64,000 nucleotides of DNA from Pelargonium tetragonum (GCA_036897445.1 JAYMTL010000018.1:1-64000); one strand, 5' to 3'; counted from the first letter of the stretch, positions 13,203 through 26,700 are shown. Numbers and translations are program-made. The notes: a model not told the origin generated them from the sequence alone.

Positions 13203-15699
13203 AGAAAATAGATAGAAAAAGCTTCTCACACTCAATGTAAGCAATAAAAAAACCCTTTGTTAAGGAGTCATTCTCATAAGAAAATCCTGAAGTCAGAAGG
13301 TATACCTATATCCTAACTCCTGCTTCTTTCTACAAAAAGACTAGTTGGACGGAACCTTAAGCCCGAATCTATTTTCAAAATTCTCAAGGAAATCCTTGCC
13401 AGTTAAGGGGTAAAAGTTCCTTAATTCCTTTTTTGTATTGACTATTCATTATACTAAAAAGTTTTTAAGATTCAAAATGTTAAAACTCTTTCCTCTCTGA
13501 CTGATATTCGATACAATCTATGTCACGAGGGTCCTACCAAAAGAGAATTTTATAATACGAGCTGGCAAGAGACTTTGCAGAGGGCTGGTAGTATAATTTA
13601 TGATATGAATAAAGGGGCATAAATCAGGGTTTCAACAGGTGAAAAGTTTTTAAGGATTCACTTTTTTACTTATGTTCTTTTTTTTAGTTTAGCGGAGTTT
13701 CTTTGTATTTATGTAAATAGGTTTCTGCCAAAATAAGAAATTTGTCTTTTAGCTATTCTATTTATTTCAAATACTAACCTAAATGCTAAAAGGGGAATTC
13801 ATATTGATTCAAGTTTCTTTTCAAGGGGCTTACTAGTATAAAAGAAGTGAATCCCTTTTTAGTTAGCAAATCTTACTTTTTAGCCGATAGCGCCTACTAT
13901 TTATATAAGAGCTACTTTAAACTACAAAAAGTGAAAGCAAAAAAAGCTTAACCTTTACTGAATGCCTTACTTAAAGACCCACTTTAACAAACACCAAAAC
14001 TCTTTCTTTTTATTAATTAAGGAGCCCAGTTGAGACTACAAAAGAGGTTCTCGTTATAGATAGAAGACTCATTTCAAGGACTGCAAAGAAAAGGACTCTA
14101 TCCTTCTTAATTCGTAACAGGAACCCTCCTATAAACTTATATGACCTAAGGTAAATCCGCTAAATCTAAAGGTCTTTCTATTTTTATATAAACTACTCCG
14201 TTAGCGGCTACGCAGGCAGTTGTAATTCACTTGCATATAACTTGACTACTCTGAACTCAAAATCTTTATAGGGAGCTTCTTCTATTGACTAAAACTATAA
14301 GAACTCCTTACTTTTATTATGCTTATATTAGCTGCCAGGGCTGAAATACTAGCTCTAAGACTAGGTTATTTAACAAACTCGAGTTTTCATTAAGTTTCTA
14401 ACTCATTCTATAAATTGTACTTTTCAGATTTTTTATACCCGGGGCTTCTTCTCTTTTTCTTTTTTTATAGCCGGAACCTTTTTAACTGGATTACTTGCGA
14501 TATAAAGGAGCTTTAAGAGGTGCGGTTATTGGGTTCAAATCACATTCAAAATCTTTGAGTTTACCCGGTAATCCAGGGGAGCTTTTAACCTTTATTATAG
14601 GGATTTTTGGTCTCTGACATTTTAAGTTTTCATTTCATTTTTGTATAAAGTTCGCTCTTTTTGATACCTGCACTCTGTAGCTTAGTTGTCTTTTGGTGGG
14701 AGTACTTTTACTAGAATTCCCATTAGGAGTTGCCTTTCTATCAAGACTCTTCCTATTTCCCGTTGCACAAGACCTCGGTGGATATTTTCTGAAAAGGTTT
14801 TGGGACTCGCGTTAGCAAAGCGTATTTCTTTCCTTTACGAGTTCAAAACAAGAAGTGACACTTTATCGAATTAACAGGGTTACTATAATGGAGCTTCCTG
14901 AATATTAAGAAATCACAGACAAATCTACTCTTTTATTTAGTAGATTTCATTTAAACTTCTACAAGATATGGGTTTTCATTTTTGAATAATCCGGAATTTT
15001 GGTCGAGTTAAAGTCAATCCGAATTTCAATGTATTCTAGGTTTTTTTGCTATCTTTTTTTTTCCTTTTATCCTCTTTGCGAGTTTCTGTATATAATTTCA
15101 CATATTCATCCGTTTCAGAGAGCAGCCCTTTTTTGTTGCAGAAGCTTTTTAGAAAGTTTAACGGGTACGCACGTAGCTCGAGTCTTTTTTTTTACCTAAG
15201 AGGGATTTGTTAGGGAATAATTGCTGAGTTTTCGGTTCTGTTATATTGTACTTGAATAATAACAATAAAAAGAATAAAAATAAGGTACTGTACAGTTCAT
15301 TTCAGCCTAAGCCAACTTTTTTGAAAAAGGGGAACTTTTTAGCTAAAAAAGGCTTTTTTCATTTTACCGCAGTCAAAATTGAACAACGAAAAAAGTAGCG
15401 TTCATATAGTGTCAAAAGTGCTCCAAATTCATTTGTATTTATATAGACCTGAAAGAATGAATAGGAATGAATGAAATGAAAAGCAAGGTATCGTAGATAA
15501 GAATTTGAATGACGGTTCCATTTTACTATGTTTCTTTTGATGTACTTACTTTAGAAAAGAGGGATTCCTTCGCAATCTATTCTATTAAGTTACCCCCATC
15601 CCTAGCGCAAAGGCTGGGTACCGGAGGGAATCCCTACACTATAACACTATAAAAAGAATAAAGAAGGCTCAGAAGAGCCCAATAAAAGTCAAAGAAGTA

Positions 15700-17200
15700 A
15701 GAAGATGCTGTCCTCTATTGTACGACTTTATTATACAATAAAAACTCTATTACATCAACCTTCCTACGCGAAGCTGCTGTCGGTAACATGGATCCTATCC
15801 TATATCCCAAGGGTTCCTCAAGGAATCAGAATATTGTAGCTTAGACAAGTAATACACTTGAAGACTTTCTTACTTATAAGACTAGTATAGACTTACTCAC
15901 TCAAGAGCTCTATACCTATAAAAGAAGAAATTTCAATAAAAGGAATTAAGGATAAAAATCGGGATTCCTTTAAAAATACCAAAAAGCAAAAGCAGACTTT
16001 TTCACTTCACTTTCTTTATCGAAATGAGCCCTTTTTATAGGAATTTCCTAAACTCTTCCTTTTACATATAAGGCTTGAATACTTTTTTACACTTCCAAAG
16101 TACTCTGTAAAACCCTAGACTCAGTCCACATTAAAAAAGAGAGTCCCCTGTGATCCCAACTTTTAGTGCTTACTGGTTCGAAATGAGAAGATTCTTGTTT
16201 AGAAACATCTAGTATTTGTGCGCAGATTGGAAATAGACCTCTTTTGACTGCCATTTATAAAGTAAAGCCCACTGCTTACTTCATTGCCCCTTTTGAATAG
16301 ACACCTCAAAACTTGCACCCATTTCTTAGATTAGTCCTACTACTCCTATCCTATGATTATCCTTCAATTTATTCAAGTACTACCTGCCCGGGTTCCTTCA
16401 AAGCGCTCTTGACTTGCGCTCCAACAAAGTAGTGAACATAAACTTGTGAAATAGCAAAGTACCCCCCCAGTTAAAAACTCCTTCGATTTCCAGTGAAGCT
16501 TATATACCTGGAATAGGAATACCAGACAAGAGGATTTCATTGCATTACATGTCTATCTTTACAGAATTACTTTCAATAAAAAGCATTTAAGACAGCAAAA
16601 AGAGAACCCACTGGCGCTTAGTTCTAGAAAATTTCTGCCCGGGTTAGACTCATTTCCAAGAAAAGAACCTAGAAGCAAAACCTACTGCATCTTCTTTTGT
16701 TTACTACTATCGATAGACTGATATCCCTAATCTTGAAAAACCTATACCAACCTAATTCTAGCCTGCCGACTCCTCTCTTTCCCTTACGAACCTTCGCTTT
16801 TCTCGGCGCTTAGTAACTTTTCTTAAGAAATGCTGCCCGTAAAACCTCTCTCTCTTGTAAAATCTTGACCCCGATAAAAGACACTAGACCCGGGAGCAGA
16901 TAGGAAAAACCCTTATCTACTGCACAACTAACTTTTTAGAATTTCGAAACAAAGGGAAAAGCAGCAAACTACCGACTTTCCGGTATAAGCTAAGAAAAAA
17001 GGAAGACAGATCAAAGTAAACAAGACTCAAGTTTATATCTACAGTGTTTTTCCTAGTTCAAGTGCCCTTTCTTTTTTTGCATCAAATATAAGCTATAGGC
17101 TTCACTTGGGTACCCTATAAATATAAGGAAACTTTTCGTTTTTGGGTTTTACTTAAAAAACCCTATACACTATAGAAAAAAGTAGAGTTTATTGTATTAG
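15700..17200. other. C-rich (G-poor) block, no gene seen
   Basis: The + strand carries far more C than G; for example 16,321-16,380 has 14 C and 4 G. No open frame reaches 60 codons. It ends where the skew reverses, near 17.2-17.6 kb. Confidence 0.6.
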
Positions 17201-17815
17201 TAGAGTTAGTCAAGAAAATAGGAGCCCTTAGGCTATGGCTATAAAGGTTCGACTGAAAACACGTAAGAATACACCCGGTGGGTGCCTTAACGAAACTTTC
17301 TTGGGTTAATAACAGGAGTCCTCTCTTCTATTTAAATAGAACTGGATTTTAACCTACACAAATGCTACTGACTTCTAAACACCCAAACCCGCCAATTTCG
17401 AGGGATACAAAAGGACTTGTTCCCAATTGAAAAAGACCCAGATTCATAAGCTACATTCGATACATATACAAGGAAAACTCTACGGGACTCAGCTATAACT
17501 GGAACTGTCTAACATCTACTTCTACTAATATTCCCGGGATTGACAGAGGGGCTCCTCTCTTCAATTCAAGTTGTAATTTTAGTAATACCAAATAGACTGA
17601 AAAAAGTCTATTTATAAGGGGGCTTTAAAGACGTTAGAAAGGCTGTGAAAGGGGTTCTTGTAGCAGTAACTAAAAAGTATAAAAGGGGGGTTTCTAACTA
17701 ACAAATGGGAGTCTATTCTCAATCCCTAAAGCAAGGTAAGTAATTTGAAAAGGGAGACAAGAAAAGCTTTGATAAGGGGCTCTAAATAATTAGGTTTCGT
17801 AGGTAACCGTTAGTC

Positions 17816-17845
17816 GGTATCTCAACTGCAAATAATTGAGATTCT
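17816..17845 (+). repeat. Short diverged repeat, copy 1
   Basis: The string beginning GGTATCTC and AACTGCAAATAA matches 20,340-20,371 with a 2-base gap and three mismatches. It sits at the left edge of the 17.6-21 kb G-rich block. Confidence 0.6.
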
Positions 17846-18240
17846 CAAACTTTTGGACAGTAACTTTGGTACGATTCTATTCGGTCTGTATTCCTGCTTT
17901 TATGGGTTTGAACAGGTAATGTAATGAATTTGAAGGGCTTGGTTTCCTATTGGCTTGCTCTAGTGTTTACAAGGGATAAAAAGACTCAGGATGTCAGTTT
18001 CTTGGATAGACTAGCCAGTTTTAGGCACTTCAAAGGTCTTACAAATTGTTCTGACATAGTTCTAATTCAAAGAGGTTTTTGTCCTGAATTTTTTGGGCTT
18101 GGGGCCTTTTTTTCTTGTTAAGTGAAGAGCTAAAGCCAGTCCAAGTTTCGATAAATATGAAAGTGTAGGGAGTTTACGGAGAAGTTTCCTTTTGTCAGGT
18201 ACTGCTTCACAAGCTCCTGTTTCACTAAAAAGGTCAACAA

Positions 18241-18310
18241 GGAATTCGAGAAAGAGCGTAGGGTTAGTTAGTAAGTGCATTGGGATTGAGTAATGAAGTC
18301 AATTCTGGAA
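18241..18310 (+). repeat. G-rich block repeat, partial copy C
   Basis: It shares a perfect 13-mer, GAAGTCAATTCTG, with 23,699-23,711. Upstream the elements GGTTAG, AAGTGC and GGG(A/C)TGAG occur in the same order as in the 23.6 kb copy, with gaps. The homology is likely but weaker than between the 20.2 and 23.6 kb copies. Confidence 0.45.
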
Positions 18311-20174
18311 AGAAGGTTAGATGGATTTACTAATTCGGAAAGTTTCACAAAAAGGAAGATTTTTGCTTATATAGCTCGACTACTTTTTCTAGTTTTTTAG
18401 TCTACTTTGAGTGCTTGGAGAACTCATAAAACTTTGACCCTAGTAAAAACAATAAAGTACATTTTGTATATAGGACGGGTATCAAGTTTTTAAAAAAGTA
18501 GTCCGGCCATACGTAAAAGTAAGAAAAGTCTGAAATCGAATAGGATGAAAGAGACCCTTTTTATTGAAATATTGAAAATTCTTTTTGGAATTGAAACTAA
18601 CTTTGTTACCTTTGTTACAGGGTTAGTAGAAAGGTATACGCTTTTAAGGAGATGTAGAGTTTGGGTAAGAGCAGGAGTTTTCAAGTCCCTAAAGATGGGA
18701 AAGCTTTGGAGATAAGGTATGTAGGTTTAGCGTATGAGCAAGTACAGGTTTGAGTCAAAGCGAGGCTCTTTGAGGGGTGTGATTAAGGGAGAAGTTTCCT
18801 AAGAGTAAGAAGGAAGTCAGAATTGTTATGGGGTTCTAACTCCTGGATACGTATATACTTTCGCGTATTTTACTAGTAGCTATGTTCATCATCTACTGGG
18901 TCTTTTGGTAAACCCTAGTGTTTTGAAGCATAAGAATCCTCGGAATCAAAGTAAGAAAAGCCTGAAAGTATAGAATAGAGAGCAGGTATAAGTATTTATT
19001 TGTTCAAAATGAATAAGACTTTATTGTATTAGATAAGTAAGAGGGGTTTTATTGATCTGATGAAACTCCTACTGCTGAACAAGTGCTCAGAAGTACCTCC
19101 TGAACCTGAATAGGCAAGGCTTTGCTCTTGTGGAAGTGAAATACCTGCTATATAACCCTGAGATGAGCAAGACAAGATATAAATATCTTTTTCTTTACTT
19201 ATCTCTTACTTACCGGGTAGCGACACCTAGCTCCGCTATAGTTGTTTGGGTGTGCAGAAGATAAGTTATCCATTCAAAAATTGTGTTTCAGTCATAGCTA
19301 TAATAGAGTTTTAGTAAAAATTAACATATAAAAGGGACTGCGTAAATTCTAAAAGAGCTTCCTTTGCTTCCTACTTGAGTAAATGAAGTCCTTCCTCGTC
19401 TTATACAAGTAACATTTGTGGTAGCCTTATGAATTTGAAGCTACTTAACTTACAAAAAAGAGGAGTTTCTATTCTGATGAAGATAAAGGAGTTTGTAGAA
19501 ACCTTCAACACCAAAAAGAAGTGTAAGAAGTCATCTAAAAAATTTAGAAAGTGGAGATCTCAATATAAAAAGATAGGCCCGTTATCTCAGTTATATTCGT
19601 AACTCTATAATTAAAAAAACCAAGGCTGTAAAAATCTTAATGCTGATGATTAAACCGCTTTTGGGTCATTTTTCGATTAGGCTAAGTAGTCCTTAATACG
19701 CTTCAGGTAGTGCCTTTTCTAGATATTGGTTGTAAATTGTGTACCTATATGGCACTTCTCTCGTTTCAAAGCTTTAACACCTTAGTGGTAAATCGAAACT
19801 AAGAGTAAGCATATTCGATAGTTGAAGTGAGTAAAATGAATTACAGTTTTGTTTTGCAAAAACACGAGTCAAGGGTTCTCAAGAATTGGGTAAGTATAGG
19901 AAATGTTCTGAGGTCTATTTGGTAAAAAGATATAAGTCTATAAAACGAAAGCTTTCTTACTACTAAATGAAATCTTGGTAAAGAAAGACTTATTATAGAA
20001 CACACAAGATATCTATTTTAGTTTAGGCGGACCCCACTCACAGGATAAAATTTTCTTTTAATATTTTTAATAGAAAATATAATGCATTACATACGCCCTA
20101 CCCTCCAAGGTCATTTTTACTAAAAACTCAAATTACAACCTCTTTTCTTTAGTTATTCATTAGGCAGTGGGTTG

Positions 20175-20317
20175 GATGGATTTCCCGGCTTTAGGTGAGA
20201 TTCAGAGAGTTGAGTAGGTAACCCGGGATAGGCTGGTGTAGCTTTTTTACATTTAGAAAAAGTACTCATTCTCTTACTCTAAAGAAAGGGATCTTAAATT
20301 CGCTAAAGGCTGTGAAA
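20175..20317 (+). repeat. G-rich block repeat, copy A
   Basis: It aligns with 23,590-23,722 in the same orientation. Both copies begin with GATGGATTTCC, share GAGAGTTGAGTAGGTAA followed by CC.GGATAGG, then a TTACTCTAAA block and a CTGT.AAA tail, in the same order with small gaps. I judge identity at about 70% overall and above 85% in the GAGAGTTGAGTAGGTAA core. The minus strand is briefly open here and both copies would read YPGLPTQLS, but the frame is short and I do not call it a gene. Confidence 0.7.
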
Positions 20318-20339
20318 TAGGTCAGGATAAGAATGAATA

Positions 20340-20376
20340 GGTATCTCTCAACTGCAAATAAAGGAAATTCTAGATA
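20340..20376 (+). repeat. Short diverged repeat, copy 2
   Basis: Its left part matches 17,816-17,845, and its right part (20,352-20,376, core TAAAGGAAAT) matches 23,408-23,432 at 21 of 25 positions. It follows the 20,175 repeat by about 20 bases, whereas the 23,408 copy precedes the 23,590 repeat by about 160. The order has therefore been rearranged, or the unit was duplicated more than once. Confidence 0.6.
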
Positions 20377-21050
20377 GTCACTCTAGCCTTTTTTACTTGA
20401 ATCCGTAACCCTTGTTCTTAGCTTTTGGAGCTAGTAAGCCCTTGAATTATTCGGGTTTTTCAATTAGAAAGGGGAAGGTGACAAGGTTTTAGAAGGTAGC
20501 ACTTCCTTTGTTTCCAATTTTAAGCTTTACAGGAGATTCTCAAATAAAAGGTCTAGCTAACAAAGACAAAGAGTAGGGGCAAATATCTTCTAAAGCAATC
20601 TCTTAAAGTAATTCAATTCTAAATACTAAATAAATAATAGTCAAAAAGGGACTCTAAATGGGTCAGGAGCGCCTCAAGAAGTGCCTAAACTAAAAAAAAG
20701 GGCTCTTCTTTCTAGTCTAGATAACAAATTTAGCTAAAGGAAAAGTTGGGAAAAAAAAGAAGTTGCCCAAGATTCTTATCTTAGTAGTAGCTCAAAAGAA
20801 TTAGAAATGAATTCAGGATCTTTGGTTCATAATAGAAGTTAGACAAGAGTAGTCTATTGGGACGAATAAGGATGCTTAGGTTTTCGCGGACGAATTGATT
20901 GGTTGATTGGACAAGTGGTTCGATAAATTGACTGTCAGGAGAATCGAGAATAGGTGTTAGAATTTCTTGGATTAGATTAAGCTGGATTGAAATCCTTAGA
21001 TTGAATAGATGCTTTCAAGTTCCTTTTGTGTCTAGTGTTATGAGTTTTCG

Positions 21051-23230
21051 GTCGATTTAGATCTAGTTTTCTCAAATTCTTCTAACAGGTAGGAGTCCAG
21101 CCATCTCTTACTTATCGGAATAATTATCTCAACTCAATGAATATAAGTGACTTTCTTTGCCTTTGCGAGTCTATTTCACTCCTTTATCTTGAAACTCCAG
21201 TCCCTAAAAAACCTGTTTAGAACCTGAGCCTGCGTAGACTTCTTAAGCTTGCAATCGGGTTCCATCGTAACAAAGAAACCAAATCCTAATAGAAAGGTTC
21301 TCGTTAACTAGTAATAAAAAAAGAACCCTGTGCGGCATAAAATAAGAAATTAACACAAAACTATATATATTATATTAGACCCCCCTTTTTTGTGTAACTT
21401 ACTTAAAAAAGAAAAGGAAGACTTCATTCTCTAAACTTATAAAATCCCTGTCTAAGCTCGGGGAAAAAGAAGGTAATTTATATTGCTTTATTTACTAGAT
21501 TTAAGATAAAGACCCTAAGGGGTAACCCGATTGAATCCTTTACTTACTACCTCGTAAAAAAAGAAACTAATTAAGGTAAAGCCTAGATTCACAGCTCTAT
21601 TTCAACTCTTTTAGGTCTGGCTGCTAACTAGATAGAACGCACACAGGGCAAACCCCTTGGTTATACTGTATTTACCGGAACCCCCTTACTAGAAAGAGCT
21701 ACCTTTAGCGCTACCTTTTCTATCACCTAACTTAAGCTTGACTTTAAATAGAAGTTTGTGCTCCTACTTATAGTATAGAATAGAACCCCACTCTCGTATT
21801 CTGCCTAATTAATCTAATTCAACCCATAAGCTCTCTATTTATATTAATGTGAGGGACTGGACCAGGCTAGGAGATAAGAAAGCGGGTTTACAGATTTATT
21901 GGAAGAATAAGTTTCTTATTATATCTTCTTATTATATCTATAAATATCTATAATGCTTTTCTGTACTTTAGGTACCCTGCAAGCTCCCTATCCAGCATCT
22001 TTATCCTAGATTTTAGAATGGAATTACCTTCAAGAGTTCAATTGGTAAGTCAGAGGCAAGAAAGAAAAAATCCTTCGTTATGAAGTGGGGATACATCTCA
22101 AGTATTCAGTGTAAGTGGAGGCTATCCCAATACAAGAGTTTGATCCTCTGAAACGATACAGACAAAGACATTAAAAGGGTGAAAAGCTATCCTAACCTAT
22201 CAAAGTCCTAGTGAATCTCTAAAAGAGAGCACCGCTGCAACAAAATAAGAGGAAAAAACTAACTATACCTTATCGAAAAGAAAAAGAGGCTAACTTCAGC
22301 TTCTTACTTAACAGCTCTAAACTCCTTTGTTCCTTTTTTTAAAGTAGTTCAATTTATGATAGCTAAACTTGTTGGCTTGGCTTGATTCTTACTCTAGAAA
22401 GTTTTTAGCCGCTTATGGAGTATTGTAAAAAGCGGAACTTTTTTAAAACAATATTTCAAGAAAACCATTAAAGCTAAAAACTCTCTTGACTTGGATCTTA
22501 TTTTATAAAGGAGAGTCTCCGGCTTTGTAGTAGCAGGATAAAGTCTACCTTACCGAGTAACCTTTTGAGTTTAGGAGGTTAGGGCAATATAGTGAATTGA
22601 GAGTACATAGATACGCTCACCAACTTCTATTGCTTGTTGCTTGCTTTTAGTTGTGTTTGTTTTCTGACTTCTTTCTTAGCTCGAAGTTTCCTGCAAGTAC
22701 CCTTACACTCGGTTTTTGGCTTCGACGGATCGAATTTGAGACCCCTACCTGCAAATAAAAATTGAATTTCTCTAGACCTTTCAGGTCCGTTTTGACTATA
22801 TCATTCTTGAATTGCTTACTTGAATTATAAAAGACTGATAGCATATAACAGATAACAGAAACTTTTGACTCCTATAAATCTTTCTTTCCTTACAAAGTTC
22901 ATTTGCTACAGTAGGTAATACAAGCAAAAAGAAGAAGAAGACTCAGGTAGTATAGCCATATGCCTGACACACAGCTATAATTAAGTGTCCCGTACTCCAA
23001 ACATTTCCAATTCATTAACAAAGATAAAGAATTACCAAGCACTCAATTTTAAGATCCCCTCAATTCAATTATAAGTAGCACCAAAGAGACCGTGTCTCCA
23101 AAGCCCGCCCTGTAACCGATAACTCTAGAGCAACTATTCTCGACCAAATAGAGGGATACTCTCCAAAAAAACCCCTGTTAAATTTGTAATGGCATTATTA
23201 CACGACTCCCTTAACTTAAAAGGAAACCTA
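21051..23230. other. Spacer with C-rich parts, no gene seen
   Basis: The skew returns to C over G: 22,981-23,040 has 14 C and 6 G. It contains the 13-bp tandem repeat at 21,913. The one frame above 60 codons (22,647-22,844, minus) is unremarkable. Confidence 0.55.
21913..21938 (+). repeat. 13-bp tandem repeat, two copies
   Basis: TTCTTATTATATC occurs twice in perfect tandem, followed by the looser TATAAATATC and TATAATGC. Confidence 0.9.
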
Positions 23231-23407
23231 TAACTTAAGGTTCGGAACTCTTTTTAAGTAGCAGGAAAATGTATAAGTCAAGCAAGTCAGTATAAGTAGT
23301 AGATAGGCTTTAAGAGTCTCTTGAATTCAAGAATGTAAACTAAGATAAGAGGGATAGCCCGAGTCAGGCTTAAAGTGAAAGGCAGTTTCTAGTTAGGGAA
23401 TTTCTGG

Positions 23408-23432
23408 TTGCAACTAAAGGAAATCCTGGATA
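23408..23432 (+). repeat. Short diverged repeat, copy 3
   Basis: It matches 20,352-20,376 at 21 of 25 positions without gaps. It lies in the G-rich block that begins near 23.2 kb. Confidence 0.55.
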
Positions 23433-23589
23433 TAAATAAGAATAAGGGGTTCGCGAGATTAAGTAGAAAAGGGTCTCCTCTTATAGGGCGCCCCTTTAGA
23501 GGCTTGGCTTAACGAGAAAGGGATTTAGAGATAGAGAGTTTTCTTGGGATTTTAGTAGGATAAGTCTAAATTGAAAACTCAAATATGGA

Positions 23590-23722
23590 GATGGATTTCC
23601 TTTTGGGTTTTTAGAGAGTTGAGTAGGTAAACCAGGATAGGTGCTAGGCCAGGTTAGAGTTTCTCAAGAAAGTGCTTACTCTAAACAAATGGGGCTGAGA
23701 AGTCAATTCTGTATCTGTAAAA
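23590..23722 (+). repeat. G-rich block repeat, copy B
   Basis: Partner of 20,175-20,317. Its last part, GAAGTCAATTCTG at 23,699-23,711, is identical to 18,295-18,307, where a looser third copy appears to run from about 18,241. All copies lie on the + strand inside G-rich blocks. This suggests an old unit duplicated several times within 6 kb, but the full unit boundaries cannot be fixed by eye. Confidence 0.7.
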
Positions 23723-26700
23723 GAAAGAGAAAAGTAGAACGTAGGTAGATATCCTAGCCTGACCCAAGAAAGGGATTAGAACTTCGGGCTTAGTGTGACT
23801 TTCTTTCTATATTCCGGTTAATGAGAAAGGCTCCAATTCAAAAGGTAATTTATTAGGAAGGAGGTCCCTAAGAAGAGTTTATAGAATAAGGAAGGCAAGC
23901 TCTTAAGAAGGGGTTTTAAGTTTCTGAGTATCGAGTCAAAATGGATTCGTTATTCTTGGAGTTTGTACGAAATAGAGGGGCTAGGCAGTAAAATAGTGAG
24001 AAAGATTTCTGGTAGAGCTCTAAGGTTGAGAAGAGTTTTCTTAGTTTAGCTTTCAAGTAAGGTCAGAAGTTTATATGGATAGGTTTTCCCTTTAGTTTTC
24101 TGCGGTCTAAGGGATGTTCTTAACTGTCCTTTGTAAAAGAACGAGATATAGATCTAACGGAAAACGAAGTGACTTGGTAAGCGAGCCTGGCTTTAGAGAG
24201 AATTCTAGAAAAGAAAGGGAGAAACAAAGAAATAGGGGACACAAAAGAAGGTGTACAGGCGCCATAACAAGGGCAGTAGGAGCTTGTAAGGGAAGCTGGG
24301 GATTCCTTTTGTAACTATTTAGATTATTCTATAGTACTTCTTAGCTAGCTTGTTTAGTATTAGTTACGTATTCTACAGGTGTAGGAGAATTAGAGTCTAG
24401 TGAAAAGGGAGGTTCTCTTCCTCTATAGAGATTAGCCGTAGCATTGTTTGTATTGATATGTAACCTGTTTTCTTTAGCTTTGATGATAGATAGTATAGGG
24501 TTTTTGCCTTTTTATCTTAATTCGCCTTTAGAAATTCTCTTAGACCTTGGTTAACAGATTACTCAGGGGTATGAGTCAAATATGGGTTTATTAAAAAAAG
24601 CCCCGTTCAGATTGAAAACTAATGGTTTACTGCTTATATTCTTTGTATAAAATATTAAAATATTAGATTCCTAACTTAAAAAGAAACATGAAAAAAGCTT
24701 GTCTTTTGTGTTCGTTCCTGTATTTACATTCCGGTTAAAGATGGTTTATTGAAAAAAGCTAAAGTAAAGTTATTAGAAAGATATAATAGCCCTTAACTTA
24801 ATAAGAAGGGTCTAAGAGAGCTACAAAGGTTAAGAAGAACTAGGTATTTAGTGTATAGGGTAGGACTTGAACTCAACCATTTCTTTTTTTAGGAGCTAAG
24901 TATATTAAGGAAGAGTAAAAGTCTATCCCCTTTTCCAAAAATTCCATAAGAGTAATAAGAAGAGTCTAGCAGCAGGTATAAAAAAGAAAGGCAAGAAGTT
25001 TGACAGCAGGCATATCGTAATAACGAGTTGATTCATTAAGGAGAGTTAAGACTATAAATTCTAGCAAGCTTTTTCTAGTAGTTTTGGATTTTTATCCAAT
25101 AAAAGGGCTGACTGCAATTCTTCTCTTTGTAAAAGGGGTTTCTCTTTAATCTACACGCTCGGATATTAGGTGCGCTTTATCTTTATATATACAATAAAGA
25201 GTGCCAAATGCCTATAAACCTTGTTTTCTTATAGTATATAGTTGTATGGAAATTATCCTAGTTTCAGTCTTTTTTTAGTAGGGCTCCCCTGTAAAAAAGT
25301 AAAGGTTACAAATTTCTACTCAACATCAAAGTTAAAGATATAACCCAATAACAGGGGTGCTTACATATAAAAAAGCTCGGAAAAGACACCAGCTTTTTAT
25401 ATTCAAAGCTTTAGCGGGATCAGCCTTGAGAAGCTTTCCTAGTTAGAGTAGTGCATTCGGATCCCTGTCAAAACACTTGTGGTCAAACAAGGGTACGCAT
25501 TTTTTGTCTGATGAAGGAGCTTCTAAGTTAGCTAATTCAGCCCCTGTAGGGTAAGTCTTATCTAGGAAGCGCCCCTCTCGATTCTTTATTAAATTTTAGA
25601 CTCATATTGGAATTTATGTACACAGGATACCCGGATCTATTCTACCTAGATCAAGAGGGGGCTGTCTGTAGCTACCTAACCAAAAAGCTAAAGACGCAGT
25701 TTTCTAAATTTATAAAAGCGATGTAACAAAAGTTTGGTAATATTTTACTATATACGGGCTTCTAAAGGATCCTTTTTTATTAGCTAGCTTTAAAGCAATT
25801 TACATACAACACTGATATTGATATTAACTGGAATTCCCTCGGATTTAATAATAAAGCGCTTAAATATTCAAAATTTTGTATAGGTGGGAGTTTTTCTCTT
25901 GTTTTTAGGAGTATCCTTAATACAGATATCCTTAAAAAGTTGGAGATAGCCTTCGGGAAAAAGAGTTCGCCAAGGGATTTGCATTTGTGATAAACGGGGG
26001 ACGTACGTTTATAATGAGTTTGTCTCTATCCAAGAGAATCTTTTTCGACTCTCGGGTACCCGTAATTTAACTCGTAAATTTGACTTTAGGAATAAGAAAA
26101 CTCTTTAAAAGCTGGGACTTTTTGGGGAATCCTTGGATAGACCTGGATTTCTTACAAATTTTATAAGCAGCTGGCTGCTTAGCCCTTAAGGATAGACTTG
26201 AGCCTTCATTTATTTCATTTATATAGTTATGCCTGCCGACAAGGATTTTCCTTCTGAGACGAATTTTTGCTGGATACGAATACCTGAGGTGCTCTGAAAT
26301 GAAAATCGGGGAAAGCTTGGTAAAACCTTTTTATTAAGGGCCCTTTATATTATACCTACTGGAGCCGCTTTAACCCAGAAAGTTAGCAGACCCTAACAAA
26401 CCCTAATTCTCTGGAAAAGTCTTAAAAAAATGATACTAAGGCTTTCTACAGCCTATTCCATTCTAGTTAAAGCATAACAAAAAAACAAACCACTAGGAAC
26501 CAGCTAGAATCCAAGCGGTTATCTTACGAGGCTCTTAAGTTTACAATTAAGGGAAAAATTTTTCATATTGAGTTGTTCTGGAAACTCAAAAAGCAAATCT
26601 GTATGGTTTCAGAAACAAAAAAAAGCATAATTCAGTTTGAGGTTTACTAAACAAATAGTGTCAAACTTTCTTCATAAAAATATCTACCAGTTGCACTGAT

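Larger units (their letters stand above)
7975..15700. other. AT-rich spacer, no gene seen
   Basis: No recognisable gene. The longest frames are 88 codons on the minus strand (8,315-8,581) and 75 codons (10,962-11,189); neither resembles a known organelle protein. A locally G-richer patch at 10,335-10,400 contains GAGTGCTGTGCTC, a weak stem, but no tRNA fold. The 12,361 hairpin and the 13,181 short repeat lie here. Confidence 0.65.
17600..21050. other. G-rich block carrying diverged repeats
   Basis: The + strand is strongly G-rich; 18,661-18,720 has 19 G and 6 C, and 20,161-20,220 has 23 G and 6 C. It holds repeat copies at 17,816, 18,241, 20,175 and 20,340. Short frames at 17,924-18,121 (+) and 18,062-18,280 (-) overlap on opposite strands and match no family I know. 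Confidence 0.6.
23231..24500. other. G-rich block carrying diverged repeats
   Basis: G exceeds C again; 23,581-23,640 has 18 G and 4 C. It carries repeat copies at 23,408 and 23,590. A 66-codon frame at 24,114-24,314 is rich in Arg, Lys and Gly because of the G/A bias and is not credible as a gene. Confidence 0.55.

Noticed and set aside
17924-18280. Overlapping 65-codon (+) and 72-codon (-) frames in the G-rich block
   Set aside because: They overlap on opposite strands, neither is recognised, and the low stop density follows from the G bias.
24850-24895. Minus-strand GTTCAAGTCCTAC with AGCTC nearby, suggesting tRNA-Lys
   Set aside because: The T-stem partner is missing and the distance between AGCTC and the T-loop is far too short for a cloverleaf.
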